From Sedimenticola selenatireducens (GTDB lineage Bacteria; Pseudomonadota; Gammaproteobacteria; Chromatiales; Chromatiaceae), in assembly GCF_007625115.1 (NCBI RefSeq), contig NZ_VMNH01000016.1, positions 121,962 through 185,961 of the forward strand: DNA of 64,000 nt. The letters are read 5' to 3'. Below the pieces are notes generated by a model that was not told the DNA's origin, did not search any database, and saw nothing but the letters and a program-made list of their open reading frames with translations. A program made the translations under genes and the position numbers. This document shows positions 25,252 through 33,927 of this stretch, in pieces (positions within the stretch are counted from its first letter, which is position 1; the number at the start of each line of letters is the position of its first letter).

Positions 25252-26697
25252 TTAAGCGGGAAGGTTAGGCAATTTCAGTCCCGTCATATCCTGCATAACA
25301 CGAATCACCTGATTGCTGTAGCCGGCTTCGTTGTCATACCAGACATAGAGGACGGCCCGGTTTTCCTCAACAATGGTCGCCGCAGAGTCGACAATACCGG
25401 CTTCTGTCGAACCCACCAGATCGCTGGAAACGAGCTCTGTAGAGGTGGTGAAACCGATCTGTTCGCGTAGTTGTGAATTCAACGACGCTTCACGTAGCAG
25501 TCCATTCAGCTCTTCAACCGTGGTTTCACGCCCCAAATTCAGATTCATTAACGCCATGGATACATTCGGCGTTGGTACGCGGATGGCGTTACCTGTCAGT
25601 TTTCCTGCCAATTCGGGCAACGCCTTGGCCACAGCCTTGGCGGCGCCAGTGGATGTGATCACCATGTTAAGTGGTGCACTACGGCCGCGACGTTCAGCCT
25701 TGTGGTAGTTATCGATCAGGTTTTGATCGTTGGTGTAGGCGTGAATGGTTTCCAGGTGTCCGCTGTTGATCCCTAGGGTGTCATTCAATACCTTGAGCAC
25801 CGGCACAATCGCATTGGTGGTGCAGGAAGCCGCGCAAAGAATCTTGTCATCAGCGCTGATCTCACTGTGGTTGACACCATAAACGATATTCTTGATGTCA
25901 CCTTTGGCAGGGGCGGTCAGGAGTACCTTGGAGGTGCCCTTCGATTTAAGATGCAGGCCCAAGCCAGCCTCATCCTTCCAAATGCCGGTATTGTCGACAA
26001 TCAGGGCATTATGGATGCCGTACTGGGTGTAGTCGATGGAGTCGGGTGAATCAGCGTAGATCACCTTGATGTAGTTACCGTTGGCAATGATTGCATTGGT
26101 CTCTTCATCGATAATGATAGAGCCGTTAAAGGGGCCATGCACCGAGTCGCGACGTAGCAGGCTGGCGCGCTTTTTCAGATCACCTTCACGACCACCGCGG
26201 ACTACGATTGCCCGTAGGCGCATCTTGTTTCCTGCGCCGGTTCTCTCAATCAGTAGGCGAGCCAGCAAACGACCAATACGGCCAAAGCCATACAGCACAA
26301 CATCCTGTGGTTCTGCCAAAGGGTTTTTCTTGCCCGTGTTGATGGAGGCGAGTTCCTGGGTCAGGAATGCAGCCATATCCAGATCGTTTGCAGGGTCCAG
26401 GTAGGCGCTGCAGAGTTTGCCTAGGTCAAGGCGGGCTGGTGAGAGGTCCATGTTGGCAATCGCTTCCAACATCTCGAAAGATTTGTTGACATCCAGTTCA
26501 ATGCCGGCCATCTGGCGAACGTAGCGGTGAGCTTTCAGGATGTCGATGGTGGTGGCATTCATCAATCGACGACCATACATGAGGATTACCAGCCCCCGGT
26601 CCCGATAGAGTTGGCCAACCAGTGGGATCATTTTTTCAGCCAGGTTCTGGCGATCTTTCCACTCGTTTAGGTACTGCTCACTTGCATTTAAGCTCAT
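25252..26697 (-). CDS. long-form glyceraldehyde-3-phosphate dehydrogenase
   Basis: A 481-residue GAPDH. A helical N-terminal extension of about 125 residues precedes the NAD-binding start (VVLYGFGRIGRLLAR). The catalytic cysteine is in AASCTTNAIVP, and the phosphate-binding arginine and the DNEAGYSNQV C-terminal motif are present. Classical GAPDH has about 335 residues; a long form with this extension is known to me from Pseudomonas (PA3001-like). It catalyses the reversible oxidation and phosphorylation of glyceraldehyde-3-phosphate; the extension's role is unknown. Other central carbon genes are absent nearby. Confidence 0.9.
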   Translation of the reverse strand: MSLNASEQYLNEWKDRQNLAEKMIPLVGQLYRDRGLVILMYGRRLMNATTIDILKAHRYVRQMAGIELDVNKSFEMLEAIANMDLSPARLDLGKLCSAYLDPANDLDMAAFLTQELASINTGKKNPLAEPQDVVLYGFGRIGRLLARLLIERTGAGNKMRLRAIVVRGGREGDLKKRASLLRRDSVHGPFNGSIIIDEETNAIIANGNYIKVIYADSPDSIDYTQYGIHNALIVDNTGIWKDEAGLGLHLKSKGTSKVLLTAPAKGDIKNIVYGVNHSEISADDKILCAASCTTNAIVPVLKVLNDTLGINSGHLETIHAYTNDQNLIDNYHKAERRGRSAPLNMVITSTGAAKAVAKALPELAGKLTGNAIRVPTPNVSMALMNLNLGRETTVEELNGLLREASLNSQLREQIGFTTSTELVSSDLVGSTEAGIVDSAATIVEENRAVLYVWYDNEAGYSNQVIRVMQDMTGLKLPNLPA

Positions 26698-27009
26698 ATC
26701 TCAATCCTGCCCCTAGCTAGATGTTGGTCAGATAATAAGAAGGGTTTATTGATGTATAAACACCTGCGGCGTGCGCGGATAATAGCAGATTATGATGGCC
26801 TTGTGCGGCGCAAAACCGAAAAAATCCAGAATATTACTGGACGTTCGTACTAATTAATATATTCCTTTCCGTTTGAGGGTGGTTTTTTCTGTTTTTATCA
26901 CTTGTGGACATTTTTTTTGCGCATGGTCTATGCTTTTTAAACCTGTGCATGCTGACTATTTACTAGAGGGAGCGGGTTCAGGTGCCGATCCCTCATGGGA
27001 GCGATGATT
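26698..27009. other. divergent promoter region, no gene
   Basis: About 310 AT-rich bases separate the GAPDH gene (minus) and an unrecognised gene (plus). I see poly-T and poly-A stretches around 26880-26920 but no convincing -35/-10 pair and no RNA gene. Confidence 0.4.
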
Positions 27010-27435
27010 ATGGGTATGTTAGATAGATGGTTCGGTGGGATGAAACATTATCCGCCATTGGCGGCAGACAGTCAGGCTAAACATTACCTCGATGAAATCA
27101 GTCCAGCGTTGGAAGGATTGGTGGGTGATGTAAAGGATCCACTGGAAGTGGTGCCTTCCGATCATGAAGCCTTTGTTTTTATCGGAAAACCGCCTAAACG
27201 TTTTGGTCTGGCCTGGATACACGATGGTAAGGTGAGTAGTTTTCAGAGTTTGGTTGAAGAGCGCCATTTGTCCGCTGCGAAGAGTGAGCAATTGCTTGAT
27301 GAGCTTCGGGGTGCCTACCAGCACGCATTGGACGCCCCCCGATACAGTGCAACAGTGGGGAATCGAAAGATTACCATCACGCCCTCAATGAAGCTTGAGC
27401 AGGAAGTGCACGAAATTATAAGTCACACTAAGTAG
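27010..27435 (+). CDS. unrecognised soluble protein, about 141 aa
   Basis: A small soluble protein without signal peptide, membrane segment or cysteines. It has a predicted alpha/beta core (EAFVFIGKPPKRFGLAWI as strands, then SAAKSEQLLDELRGAYQHAL as an amphipathic helix) and a C-terminal strand-helix (NRKITITPSMKLEQEVHEI). The start is taken at ATG 27010 because GGGAG lies eight bases upstream; in-frame ATGs at 26995 and 27004 are alternatives. It is monocistronic, followed by a strong hairpin. I recognise no family; gene-like composition and a good ribosome binding site support its reality. Confidence 0.6.
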   Translation: MGMLDRWFGGMKHYPPLAADSQAKHYLDEISPALEGLVGDVKDPLEVVPSDHEAFVFIGKPPKRFGLAWIHDGKVSSFQSLVEERHLSAAKSEQLLDELRGAYQHALDAPRYSATVGNRKITITPSMKLEQEVHEIISHTK

Positions 27436-27449
27436 GGCGCTGAAATCCC

Positions 27450-27484
27450 GGTTATGACGGCGGTGTAAGGCCGCCGTCATAACC
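27450..27484. terminator. hairpin between convergent genes
   Basis: Perfect 14-base arms (27450-27463 and 27471-27484) enclose a seven-base loop between the unrecognised gene and phaB. No T tract follows on either strand, so it may be a Rho-independent terminator of unusual form or an mRNA-end stabiliser. Confidence 0.55.
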
Positions 27485-27490
27485 CCGGAA

Positions 27491-28213
27491 TTAGTACATA
27501 TGCTGTCCACCGTTGATGGAGAGTGTGGAGCCGGTTACAAAACCCGCGTCATCCGATACCAGAAACAGCACGGCACGGGCAATGTCTTCAGGCTGCCCCA
27601 GTCGACCCACCGGAATGGTCCGGACAATCTTTTCCAGCACCTCTTTAGGCACGGCCCTGACCATGTCGGTTTCTACATAGCCCGGAGCAATGGCGTTTAC
27701 TGTAATGCCTTTCGCAGCACCTTCTTGCGCTAATGCTTTAGTGAAGCCATGGATACCTGATTTGGCAGCAGCGTAGTTCACTTGTCCGTATTGACCTGCT
27801 TGGCCGTTAACCGAACCGATATTGACAATGCGTCCAAATCCGCGCTCTCGCATGCCATCAATCACCGAGCGAGAGGTGTTGAAACAGGATGAGAGATTGG
27901 TTTGAATGACCTGATTCCAGCGCTCAAAGTCCATGCGGTGCATGGTGCCATCCCGGGTAATACCGGCATTATTGACCAGTACGTCAATGGGGCCGACGCT
28001 GGCCTCTATTGATTTGATGCCGGCTTCGACATCGGAGAAGTTACTGACATCGAATTTTACTGTCTTGATACCGGTTCGTTTGGTGAATTCGGCTGCGGCC
28101 TCGTCGTTTCCGCCATAATTTGCGATGACCTCATAACCATTTTCTTTGAGTGTGGTGCAGATGGCTTCGCCGATACCTCTGGTGCCGCCTGTTACTAGTG
28201 CTACTCGCCCCAT
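27491..28213 (-). CDS. phaB: acetoacetyl-CoA reductase PhaB
   Basis: A 240-residue short-chain dehydrogenase. The NADPH motif is GGTRGIGE (about 9-16), NNAG follows near 85, and the catalytic Ser and Tyr-x3-Lys lie in NIGSVNG and NYAAAKSG. The C-terminal SINGGQHMY ending is typical of PhaB, which makes (R)-3-hydroxybutyryl-CoA for polyhydroxybutyrate. FabG is the main alternative and is hard to exclude without phaA or phaC nearby, but the ending and the ITRDGTMHRM segment favour PhaB. AAGGAG is the ribosome binding site. A perfect inverted repeat lies 117 bases upstream. Confidence 0.85.
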   Translation of the reverse strand: MGRVALVTGGTRGIGEAICTTLKENGYEVIANYGGNDEAAAEFTKRTGIKTVKFDVSNFSDVEAGIKSIEASVGPIDVLVNNAGITRDGTMHRMDFERWNQVIQTNLSSCFNTSRSVIDGMRERGFGRIVNIGSVNGQAGQYGQVNYAAAKSGIHGFTKALAQEGAAKGITVNAIAPGYVETDMVRAVPKEVLEKIVRTIPVGRLGQPEDIARAVLFLVSDDAGFVTGSTLSINGGQHMY

Positions 28214-28583
28214 AAGATCTACTCCTTCATTACTTTTGGATAGTGGGATGCCGAGGCTTGCCTGGCATCACTGGTCCAGTCAGAGATTGTCTCGAGAAGA
28301 CAGCTTACAAAGTGTCCACGGACATCATTACATTGACGCTAGGTCAATGTTATTCTGGTATGCCTTCCTTTTTGTGGGGTCCTTGTGACGTTTATAAAGG
28401 TCATACTTTTTCTAACAGGACTGGCTACCATAGTACCGAAAAAAAAACAGATGTGAATGAGAATCAAAATAGCAGTGGGTTCTAATATATCGTCTTCTAT
28501 CAAATAGTTGCCATTTGCAGGTAAATCACGTGAAATAGGCCGTTTGGTCATGTCTTGCCTGTAACCCTGCCGGATCTGCATTA
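28214..28583. other. intergenic region upstream of phaB and a membrane protein gene
   Basis: This gene-free 370 bases must hold two divergent promoters. The one structured element is the inverted repeat at 28330-28350, annotated separately. A run of nine A at 28440-28448 and an AT-rich stretch follow. No RNA gene or clear sigma-70 promoter is visible. Confidence 0.4.
28330..28350. promoter_or_regulatory. operator-like inverted repeat upstream of phaB
   Basis: The perfect arms ACATTGAC (28330-28337) and GTCAATGT (28343-28350) are separated by GCTAG. The core TTGAC-N5-GTCAA has the size of a dimeric repressor site. It resembles, but does not fit, an FNR box (TTGAT-N4-ATCAA). It lies 117 bases before phaB and 234 before the plus-strand membrane protein. 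Confidence 0.5.
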
Positions 28584-29273
28584 ATGAAATTTTTAGCCTT
28601 CTTCCATATTGCGTTGGTCATTGTGTTTGCTGCCTTGAATGGCGTGATGCTCTATCTGTTCATGCTTCAGCTTCCCTATGGGCTGGATCCTTTTCTGTTT
28701 AGTCTGGCTTCTTGGGACCGGATGAGTCCGCAAATCGGCTATGTGGCAGGTATTTCAGGCGTGCTGGCTGTGTCTGGTGCGGTACTGGTTCAGTGGTTGC
28801 CTGAAGTGTGGAAGAATCGCCTGCTCTATGCCCGCTGGGACTTTTCTCACCCTTCCAGCGATGCCTTCCTGACAACCCGCAAGCAGCCTTTCGAGAGTCG
28901 TGACCTGTTGGCAAAGTTTCCCATGATCAAAGATTCAGGGTTCAGTCGAAGGGTGCAAACGGAGGTTTGGCAAGATGCCTATAACGCGAGTCGTACAAAG
29001 CGGGTTGTGCTGAATACGCAGATTCATTGGAATATGTTGCGCGATGTCTATGTGCTGAGTCTCTATTTCCTCACTTTTTTCCTCATAGGTTGGCTGATTA
29101 ACATGGGTGTGCCCTTTCAGATTGTGGGCATCTATATGTTCTTGTTTGGAACCCAGACGCTTTTTCTGTTGTTTGCTGCACGCCGAACGGGCTTCCGCAT
29201 GGTGGATAATGTCCTGGCATTGGCGCTAGGATTTGAGGAAGACAACGCCTCGCTGGGCAAGAAACGCAAATAA
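28584..29273 (+). CDS. unrecognised integral membrane protein, 229 aa
   Basis: A protein with four likely membrane segments (about 5-28, 48-70, 150-172 and 176-197). The cytoplasmic loop between the second and third (about 75-148) is rich in Arg, Trp and aromatic residues (YARWDFSHPSSDAF, RTKRVVLNTQIHWN). The two hairpins look like a pair of helical hairpins joined by a soluble domain. No motif of a transporter, kinase or enzyme is visible. It is monocistronic and converges on the exonuclease gene with a 21-base gap. The start ATG has no strong ribosome binding site. Confidence 0.65.
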   Translation: MKFLAFFHIALVIVFAALNGVMLYLFMLQLPYGLDPFLFSLASWDRMSPQIGYVAGISGVLAVSGAVLVQWLPEVWKNRLLYARWDFSHPSSDAFLTTRKQPFESRDLLAKFPMIKDSGFSRRVQTEVWQDAYNASRTKRVVLNTQIHWNMLRDVYVLSLYFLTFFLIGWLINMGVPFQIVGIYMFLFGTQTLFLLFAARRTGFRMVDNVLALALGFEEDNASLGKKRK

Positions 29274-29294
29274 AGAGTGCTTGGTTCGGTCGGC

Positions 29295-29993
29295 TTAGCT
29301 GACGACGATCAGGTCTTTGAGGCGTAATGCCCGACGTGATTGTCGATAGGCCACCTGGGCCAGGAACAGCTCTCCTGCGGCCAGAGCATCGGTCAGTGCG
29401 TTGTGTGCAGGGTAGCGGGGCAACCCATATCGGGCGCGCGCTTTGGCAAGTCGAAGATCACCTGAACGTATCGCTTGATCCCGCATTCTGAAATGTCGAA
29501 CCTCGAGGGCGAGGGTATCCACAACCGGCGCGAGAAAGGGATAACCATAGAGATTTTTACATGCGTTATTGAGAAACTCGTACTCAATAGCGGCATGATG
29601 TGCCAGGAGTGCTTTGCCCTTGAGTGCGTTGAGCAGAATTGGCATAACCGCTTCCAGTGTCTGGGCTTCTGCTGCTTCGTCATCCAGTATGCCATGCACT
29701 ACAGCCGATGATTCGGGTATCGCCATGGTGGGTCGGGTCAGGATATGGGTCGCATCACTGAGTAGCATGCGGTCGCCCCTGACGGTGGCGTAACCGACGC
29801 TCAGAATTTGATCCTGCTTGGCTTCCAGTCCGGTGGTTTCAAAATCCAGCGCCAGATAGTCGACCTGCCGCCAGTCAAGATCGCGGCTGGGGAATGGCGT
29901 GTCGTAGTAATCCCGTAAAGGACTATCAGGCATCTTTCTGGTCCACCAGTTACGCCGCTCCTCCAGATTGAAAAGGTGCTTCCAGATCGACAT
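29295..29993 (-). CDS. DnaQ-like 3'-5' exonuclease
   Basis: A 232-residue DEDDh exonuclease. Exo I is ALDFETTGL (about residue 49), Exo II is HHAAIEYEFLN, and Exo III is HNALTDALAA with the general-base histidine. It resembles the DNA polymerase III epsilon subunit but lacks the C-terminal polymerase-binding tail. It begins two bases after a DUF294 signalling protein, an arrangement that I recall from Pseudomonas and Vibrio near acetate-family symporters. The substrate may be DNA or small RNA. Confidence 0.88.
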   Translation of the reverse strand: MSIWKHLFNLEERRNWWTRKMPDSPLRDYYDTPFPSRDLDWRQVDYLALDFETTGLEAKQDQILSVGYATVRGDRMLLSDATHILTRPTMAIPESSAVVHGILDDEAAEAQTLEAVMPILLNALKGKALLAHHAAIEYEFLNNACKNLYGYPFLAPVVDTLALEVRHFRMRDQAIRSGDLRLAKARARYGLPRYPAHNALTDALAAGELFLAQVAYRQSRRALRLKDLIVVS

Positions 29994-29995
29994 CT

Positions 29996-31855
29996 CTACC
30001 TCAGGTAGCGCTGGCTCAACACATTTTGCATAGTGCGAACCACGGAGAAAGCATCCTTCAAGTGACTGCGTTCAAAGTGTGAAAGATCATCCGGTGACAT
30101 GTAGTTATCCGGGGCTTCACCTGCCCTGATCTGCGTGGCCTGGTGCTTGATACGTAGTGAGCTGACAAACTCCAGTGCGTCGCGTAGGTCATGTGCGCCG
30201 CCTTGTGAGACCTCTCCGCCTGAGGCAACCTCTTTGAGTCGGTCCTGCGTATTAATGGCGTGGCTACCCGCTGCAAGCGCGTAGACACGCGCCAGGTCCA
30301 CAATAGGCACAATCCCCGTATGTTTCAGATCAAAAGTGTGGTCATGATCGCCCCCACTGATCAGGACAAAATTGCGGAAGAAGCCCAGGGGTGGTTTGTG
30401 GCTGAGCGCATTGCCAGCCATATAAGCCAGGAAGATCTGATTGCCCCGTGTCTTATCCAGCAGGTACTCACGTAAGTCCTGGAACAGGCTTTTTTCTCCG
30501 GCAATACAGCGTAGATCAAAAAAGACACAGGTAAGCATCAATGCCTTTGGCTCAGGTTGATCCACCCATCCGTCAAAGTAACGTTTCCAGGTTTTTAGGG
30601 GTTGGCGCCATTTGTCCGTAGTTGCCATCATCTCGCCAGGGCAATAGACATAGCCGCACGCATTCAGGCCGTCACAAACTAACTGGGACAGTTGCTTGAA
30701 GTACTCTCCGTGTTCACTTGGGTCATAGGTGTCGTCCAGTACCAGGCAGTTGTCCTGATCGGATTTTGCCGTCTGTTCACTACGTGCTTGGGAGCCAGCA
30801 GCGATCCAGGCATAGGGGACAGGCGGTGGGCCGAATTGCTCCTCAGCGAGCTGTAGCAAGCGGGTGGTGATGGCATCCACCACGGCGGTAATGACATGGC
30901 CAATACTGTTGGCCGTGGCATCGGCCGCAGCCAGGTTCAATAACAGTTGGGGCAGTTTGGCACTGATGCTGGCCAGGCCACTGATCTCACTCTGCTTGTA
31001 TATTGAGCTGACCAGGTAGACCGCAGAGGTCGTATGACGCTGGGCAAAATCGGTTGCCGTGAGCATTCCTGCAATCTTGCCATTACGTAATATAGGTAAA
31101 TGATGGATGTTGGAGCGTGCCATTTGCAGCATGGCATCAAAGGCATAATCACCCGCGTCCAGTGTATAGGGGGCGGGTGTCATGATTTCACTGATCGGCA
31201 GGCTGGTGTCCAGACCTTTGGCGACTACACGTCGGCGCAAATCCCTGTCGGTGACGATGCCGGTAAGGGTTTCGTCTGCCTCGGTGATCAGGATGGACGA
31301 GACACGTTCATCCGACATCACGGCGGCTGTTTGCTGGATGGTCGCAAAAGGGGGCATGGTAATAGGTAACCGGCTGATCATCTCCCCAATCTGTGTGGCC
31401 ATCAATCCCAGCTGGGTGCTGCCATCTTCACCTGTGTTGCTGATGGCATCACGTAGTCGATCACCGCCTGCGGGTTCAAAAAAATAGGAAAACTGGGGGT
31501 GCTCCCGACAAAAAACATCCACATCAGTGGCTGGGAGCTGGTAGACCAGGCTGTCTTCCAGGGCGATGCCGGTGAATTTTTCGTGTCCTTCCATGTGTGA
31601 GGCCCGATAGCCAAACAGATCTCCTTCACCGAGGCGGGCGAGTAATTCATCTTGCAAGCCATGAATTTCGACGGCACCCGATCGAACGAGGTAGAGGTAA
31701 TCATCAATACTGCCCACATCTGGAATGGTCGCACCGCGTCTGAAATACCTGATCTGCAATTTTTCAGGCATCTGGTTGAGCGCCTGTTGCGGGAGTTGAT
31801 CAAAGGGGTGATGGGCAGAGAGAAAATCCCGGATCTCAAGCAGTTCGATTTCCAT
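29996..31855 (-). CDS. cNMP/CBS/DUF294 nucleotidyltransferase-type signalling protein
   Basis: A 619-residue cytoplasmic protein with, in order, a cyclic-nucleotide-binding-like domain (about 15-130), a CBS pair (about 165-280; ITEADETLTGIVTDRDL and LPILRNGKIAGMLTATD), a DUF294 nucleotidyltransferase domain with GSQARSEQTAKSDQDN (GS plus the metal-binding DxD region, about 355-375), and a DUF294 C-terminal helical domain. The architecture suggests nucleotide-sensing control of a nucleotidyl transfer, possibly on the neighbouring symporter or exonuclease system. GGAAG precedes the ATG. Target unknown. Confidence 0.88.
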   Translation of the reverse strand: MEIELLEIRDFLSAHHPFDQLPQQALNQMPEKLQIRYFRRGATIPDVGSIDDYLYLVRSGAVEIHGLQDELLARLGEGDLFGYRASHMEGHEKFTGIALEDSLVYQLPATDVDVFCREHPQFSYFFEPAGGDRLRDAISNTGEDGSTQLGLMATQIGEMISRLPITMPPFATIQQTAAVMSDERVSSILITEADETLTGIVTDRDLRRRVVAKGLDTSLPISEIMTPAPYTLDAGDYAFDAMLQMARSNIHHLPILRNGKIAGMLTATDFAQRHTTSAVYLVSSIYKQSEISGLASISAKLPQLLLNLAAADATANSIGHVITAVVDAITTRLLQLAEEQFGPPPVPYAWIAAGSQARSEQTAKSDQDNCLVLDDTYDPSEHGEYFKQLSQLVCDGLNACGYVYCPGEMMATTDKWRQPLKTWKRYFDGWVDQPEPKALMLTCVFFDLRCIAGEKSLFQDLREYLLDKTRGNQIFLAYMAGNALSHKPPLGFFRNFVLISGGDHDHTFDLKHTGIVPIVDLARVYALAAGSHAINTQDRLKEVASGGEVSQGGAHDLRDALEFVSSLRIKHQATQIRAGEAPDNYMSPDDLSHFERSHLKDAFSVVRTMQNVLSQRYLR

Positions 31856-31937
31856 ATTTACTTCCGTTCCGCGCTGTTGATTGGCGGTGTTGGTTAGTTG
31901 GTCGGGCCTGATCAGGTCGGTCGCCGCTACGTCTATT

Positions 31938-32120
31938 CATATGCTTCGCGGTATACGCATCGTCTCAAGCATACCGCTCTCGGCCATTCATGGCCTCCGC
32001 GGTATACGTCCATCGCCTCAGGATACCGCTCCCGGCCATCCATGGCCTCCGCGGTATACGTCCATCGCCTCAGGATACCGCTCCCGGCCATCCATGGCCT
32101 CCGCGGTATACGTCCATCCC
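31938..32120. repeat. 52-bp tandem repeat, about 3.5 units
   Basis: Units at 31989-32040 and 32041-32092 are identical. A diverged 51-bp unit stands before them (31938-31988), and the first 28 bases of a further unit follow (32093-32120). Each unit contains the arms GCGGTAT and ATACCGC (17-base loop), and a second palindrome, GGCCAT-CC-ATGGCC, forms at each unit junction. The array can therefore fold into repeated hairpins on either strand. It lies between the symporter terminator and the promoter side of the DUF294 gene. The small open frames across it follow from the repeat and are not genes. Confidence 0.92.
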
Positions 32121-32127
32121 TGGACAT

Positions 32128-32155
32128 AAAAAAGGGCCTGCACATGGCAGGCCCT
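32128..32155 (-). terminator. Rho-independent terminator of the symporter operon
   Basis: On the minus strand the arms AGGGCCTG and CAGGCCCT (seven-base loop) are followed directly by six T. It lies 27 bases after the symporter stop. Confidence 0.9.
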
Positions 32156-32181
32156 ATCTTACATCACATTAACGTATGTGA

Positions 32182-33912
32182 TTAGTGGCCAGTGGCACCA
32201 CCCGATCCTTTCGGTATACGGATGTCCTCGACCATGTGCTGGATATGCTCGGGTGGCTCTGCAGTCACCTTAGATACCAGTATAGCGGCAGTGAAGTTGA
32301 GCAGAGCGCCCACTGCACCGAACGCCTCTGGAGAGATGCCCAGGAACCAGTTGGATGCGTTATTGGCTGCCATCGCGGTACCAGGGATGAAGAACCAGCC
32401 CTTGAACCAGAAGATGTAAACCAGGGTAGAGGTAATACCCGTCAACATACCGACAACTGCGCCAGTGTTATTCACACGCTTGTTGAAGATACCCATCATC
32501 AATGCTGGGAAGATGGATGAGGCTGCCAGACCGAAGGCCAGGGCTACCGTCTGCGCGGCGAAGCCGGGAGGATGGAGACCTAGGTAACCGGCAACAGCGA
32601 TGGCGCCTGCCATAGAGATACGGGCAGCCAGCAACTCGCCTTTCTCCGAGATGTCAGGCTTGAAGATGCCCTTCAACAGATCATGCGAGATTGACGAGGC
32701 GATAGCCAGGAGCAGACCCGCAGCCGTTGAGAGCGCCGCTGCCAGACCACCGGCCGCCACCAGGGCGATAACCCAGTTAGGCAGTTTAGCGATCTCTGGG
32801 TTGGCCAGTACCATGATGTCACGGTCAACCTTCAGCTCGTTGGTATCACCTTTACGGTACTCAACGCGGCCGTTGCCGTTTTTGTCTTCGAACGTAAGCA
32901 GACCGGTTTTTTCCCAGTTCTTGAACCACTGTGGACGTGCCTCATACTCCAGCGCCCCGTCAGCCGCCGCGATCGGACCAGGCTGAACGGTGTTCGCCAG
33001 GTTCAGCATGGCCATGGCAGCAACAGCAGGTGCGGTGGTGTAGAGGATACTGATGAAGACCAGTGCCCAACCAGCAGATGAACGAGCATCTTTCACCTTA
33101 GGTACGGTGAAGAAGCGGATGATAACGTGTGGCAGACCTGCGGTACCGATCATCAGGGAGAAGGTGTAGAGCACCATATTCAGGGTGCCACCTTTCTGAG
33201 CCGTGTACTGCGAGAACCCAAGATCCACTACTGTCTGGTCCAGCTTGGTCAGCAGAGGAGTACCATCGGCTACGCTACCAAACAGACCCAACTGTGGGAT
33301 TGGGTTGCCGGTCAGCTGCAGTGAGATGAAGATGGCCGGGATGGTGTAGGCCATGATCAGGACACAGTACTGGGCGATCTGGGTGTAGGTAATACCCTTC
33401 ATGCCACCGAGTACGGCGTAGAAGAACACGATTGCCATACCAATGAACAGACCGGTGGTGAAGTCCACTTCCAGGAAGCGGGAGAAGGCCACACCGATAC
33501 CCTTCATCTGGCCGATTACGTAGGTGATAGAGGCTACGATCAGACAGATAACGGCTACGATACGTGCGGTTTGTGAGTAGTAACGATCACCAATGAACTC
33601 TGGCACGGTGAACTTACCGAACTTACGCAGGTAAGGGGCAAGTAGCATGGCGAGCAGTACATAACCGCCGGTCCAGCCCATCAGGAACAGAGAAGCGTCA
33701 TAACCTTGGAAGGCAATCAGGCCCGCCATGGAGATGAAAGAGGCTGCAGACATCCAGTCTGCTGCTGTTGCCATACCGTTTGCGACTGGGTGAATACCCC
33801 GGCCTGCGGCATAGAACTCACCGGTGCTGCTGGCCCGTGCCCATACGGCGATACCCATATAGAGCGCGAAGGTCAGACCAACGACGATAAATGTTAATGT
33901 TTGTAGTTCCAT
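32182..33912 (-). CDS. VC_2705-family sodium:solute symporter, large subunit (acetate/monocarboxylate type)
   Basis: A 576-residue SSS-family transporter with about 13 membrane segments. It includes GRGIHPVANGMATAADWMSAASFIS (family signature region), AVLGGMKGITYTQIAQY and GTAGLPHVIIRFFTVP. A hydrophilic insertion at about 310-365, with DKNGNGRVEY resembling an EF-hand loop, is characteristic of this subfamily. Sodium-coupled uptake of acetate or a similar carboxylate is the family role. It is preceded by its small DUF4212 subunit and followed by a strong terminator. The nearby glyoxylate shunt fits acetate use. Confidence 0.93.
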   Translation of the reverse strand: MELQTLTFIVVGLTFALYMGIAVWARASSTGEFYAAGRGIHPVANGMATAADWMSAASFISMAGLIAFQGYDASLFLMGWTGGYVLLAMLLAPYLRKFGKFTVPEFIGDRYYSQTARIVAVICLIVASITYVIGQMKGIGVAFSRFLEVDFTTGLFIGMAIVFFYAVLGGMKGITYTQIAQYCVLIMAYTIPAIFISLQLTGNPIPQLGLFGSVADGTPLLTKLDQTVVDLGFSQYTAQKGGTLNMVLYTFSLMIGTAGLPHVIIRFFTVPKVKDARSSAGWALVFISILYTTAPAVAAMAMLNLANTVQPGPIAAADGALEYEARPQWFKNWEKTGLLTFEDKNGNGRVEYRKGDTNELKVDRDIMVLANPEIAKLPNWVIALVAAGGLAAALSTAAGLLLAIASSISHDLLKGIFKPDISEKGELLAARISMAGAIAVAGYLGLHPPGFAAQTVALAFGLAASSIFPALMMGIFNKRVNNTGAVVGMLTGITSTLVYIFWFKGWFFIPGTAMAANNASNWFLGISPEAFGAVGALLNFTAAILVSKVTAEPPEHIQHMVEDIRIPKGSGGATGH

Positions 33913-33927
33913 TAATCGAACCCCTTA

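Noticed and set aside
28451..28475. Fur box upstream of the 229-residue membrane protein
   Set aside because: GAATGAGAATCAAAAT resembles the site but the dyad is poor and no iron gene is adjacent.
31938..32120. CRISPR array
   Set aside because: Units are directly abutting and identical with no distinct spacers; no cas genes in the window.
31881..32185. Overlapping plus- and minus-strand open frames across the repeat
   Set aside because: They repeat the same short peptide in several frames, have no ribosome binding site and follow from a 52-base unit without stops.
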